Below, piece by piece: positions 63,907-64,000 of a DNA stretch of 64,000 bases (position 1 is its first letter; each line of letters begins with the position of its first letter). The translations under genes and the position numbers were made by a program. This DNA comes from Pseudomonas sp. CROZ-RG-20F-R04-15 (GTDB taxonomy: Bacteria; Pseudomonadota; Gammaproteobacteria; Pseudomonadales; Pseudomonadaceae). The stretch is taken from contig NZ_JAKNQL010000007.1 of NCBI RefSeq assembly GCF_022662375.1, positions 124,001 through 188,000 of the forward strand. Direction: 5' to 3'. Under the pieces are notes generated by a model. That model saw only the letters and a list, made by a program, of their open reading frames with translations, had not been told where the DNA came from and ran no database searches.

Positions 63907-64000
63907 TCACATCGCGATAAAGTCGCGCACGGCCTTGATGGTCGGTGCCGGGGCTTCCTCCATCAACCAGTGCCCGGCTGCCGGAATCACTGCCTCGGTG
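63907..64000 (-). CDS. Alpha/beta hydrolase (partial, C-terminal 30 residues)
   Basis: Reads ...IPAAGHWLMEEAPAPTIKAVRDFIAM. AGHW with the following LMEE is the catalytic-histidine region at the end of alpha/beta hydrolases (epoxide-hydrolase or haloalkane-dehalogenase-like). The rest lies beyond the right edge. Confidence 0.8.
   Translation of the reverse strand, partial: TEAVIPAAGHWLMEEAPAPTIKAVRDFIAM

Overview
The window is a chromosomal stretch from a fluorescent pseudomonad (Pseudomonas fluorescens group). The evidence is the high GC content, inverted pairs of the Pseudomonas REP sequence (GTGGGAGCGAGC core), a second CCCTCTCCC-type repeat family, a D-galactose dehydrogenase gene very like the one I know from P. 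fluorescens, and the ben-cat and hydroxyproline gene arrangements of that genus. I see no integrase, insertion sequence or CRISPR array.

Layout. 1-4.0 kb: end of a zinc alcohol dehydrogenase, gal, two small genes, and an AraC regulator with a short-chain dehydrogenase. 4.3-6.7 kb: a tRNA-like gene with anticodon CTT, followed 25 bp later by an unrecognised 757-residue protein. 6.8-14.3 kb: trans-4-hydroxy-L-proline catabolism (permease, epimerase, D-hydroxyproline dehydrogenase, pyrroline deaminase, 2-oxoglutarate semialdehyde dehydrogenase) with a divergent PAS-AraC regulator. 14.3-17.8 kb: LysE exporter with its AraC regulator, a lipoprotein, a MarR-GNAT fusion under a clear promoter with two palindromes, and an AT-rich stretch ending in a 32-codon gene with its own terminator. 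18.1-25.4 kb: benR-benABCD-catBCA, which converts benzoate to beta-ketoadipate enol-lactone, with a textbook BenR/XylS operator. 25.9-33.7 kb: a seven-gene transport operon (2OG-Fe oxygenase, a MetQNI-type ABC importer, a ribose-type ABC importer), then a molybdopterin oxidoreductase. 34.2-37.9 kb: a TonB receptor and an APC permease. 38.1-38.6 kb: a DUF3574-like lipoprotein.

39.2-48.9 kb holds a tightly packed nine-gene operon behind about 500 bp of AT-rich DNA: GSA-type aminotransferase, GNAT, nucleotidyltransferase, HAD phosphatase or mutase, NDP-sugar epimerase, GH65 phosphorylase, MFS exporter, DegT aminotransferase and FAD oxidoreductase. It looks like a pathway that makes and exports a small amino-sugar-like metabolite; I know no described pathway with this gene set.

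48.9-64 kb: an MscS-type channel, a small secreted repeat protein, a LysR/VOC/symporter group, an Old Yellow Enzyme group with an orphan TetR-type operator, a methyltransferase, an AraC regulator, an EamA exporter, a GNAT, a LuxR solo divergent from a probable aerolysin-like beta-pore-forming protein, a DJ-1/PfpI protein, a DUF2986 protein and the end of an alpha/beta hydrolase.

The best candidates for something undescribed are the tRNA-757-residue pair, the nine-gene operon and the LuxR/toxin pair.
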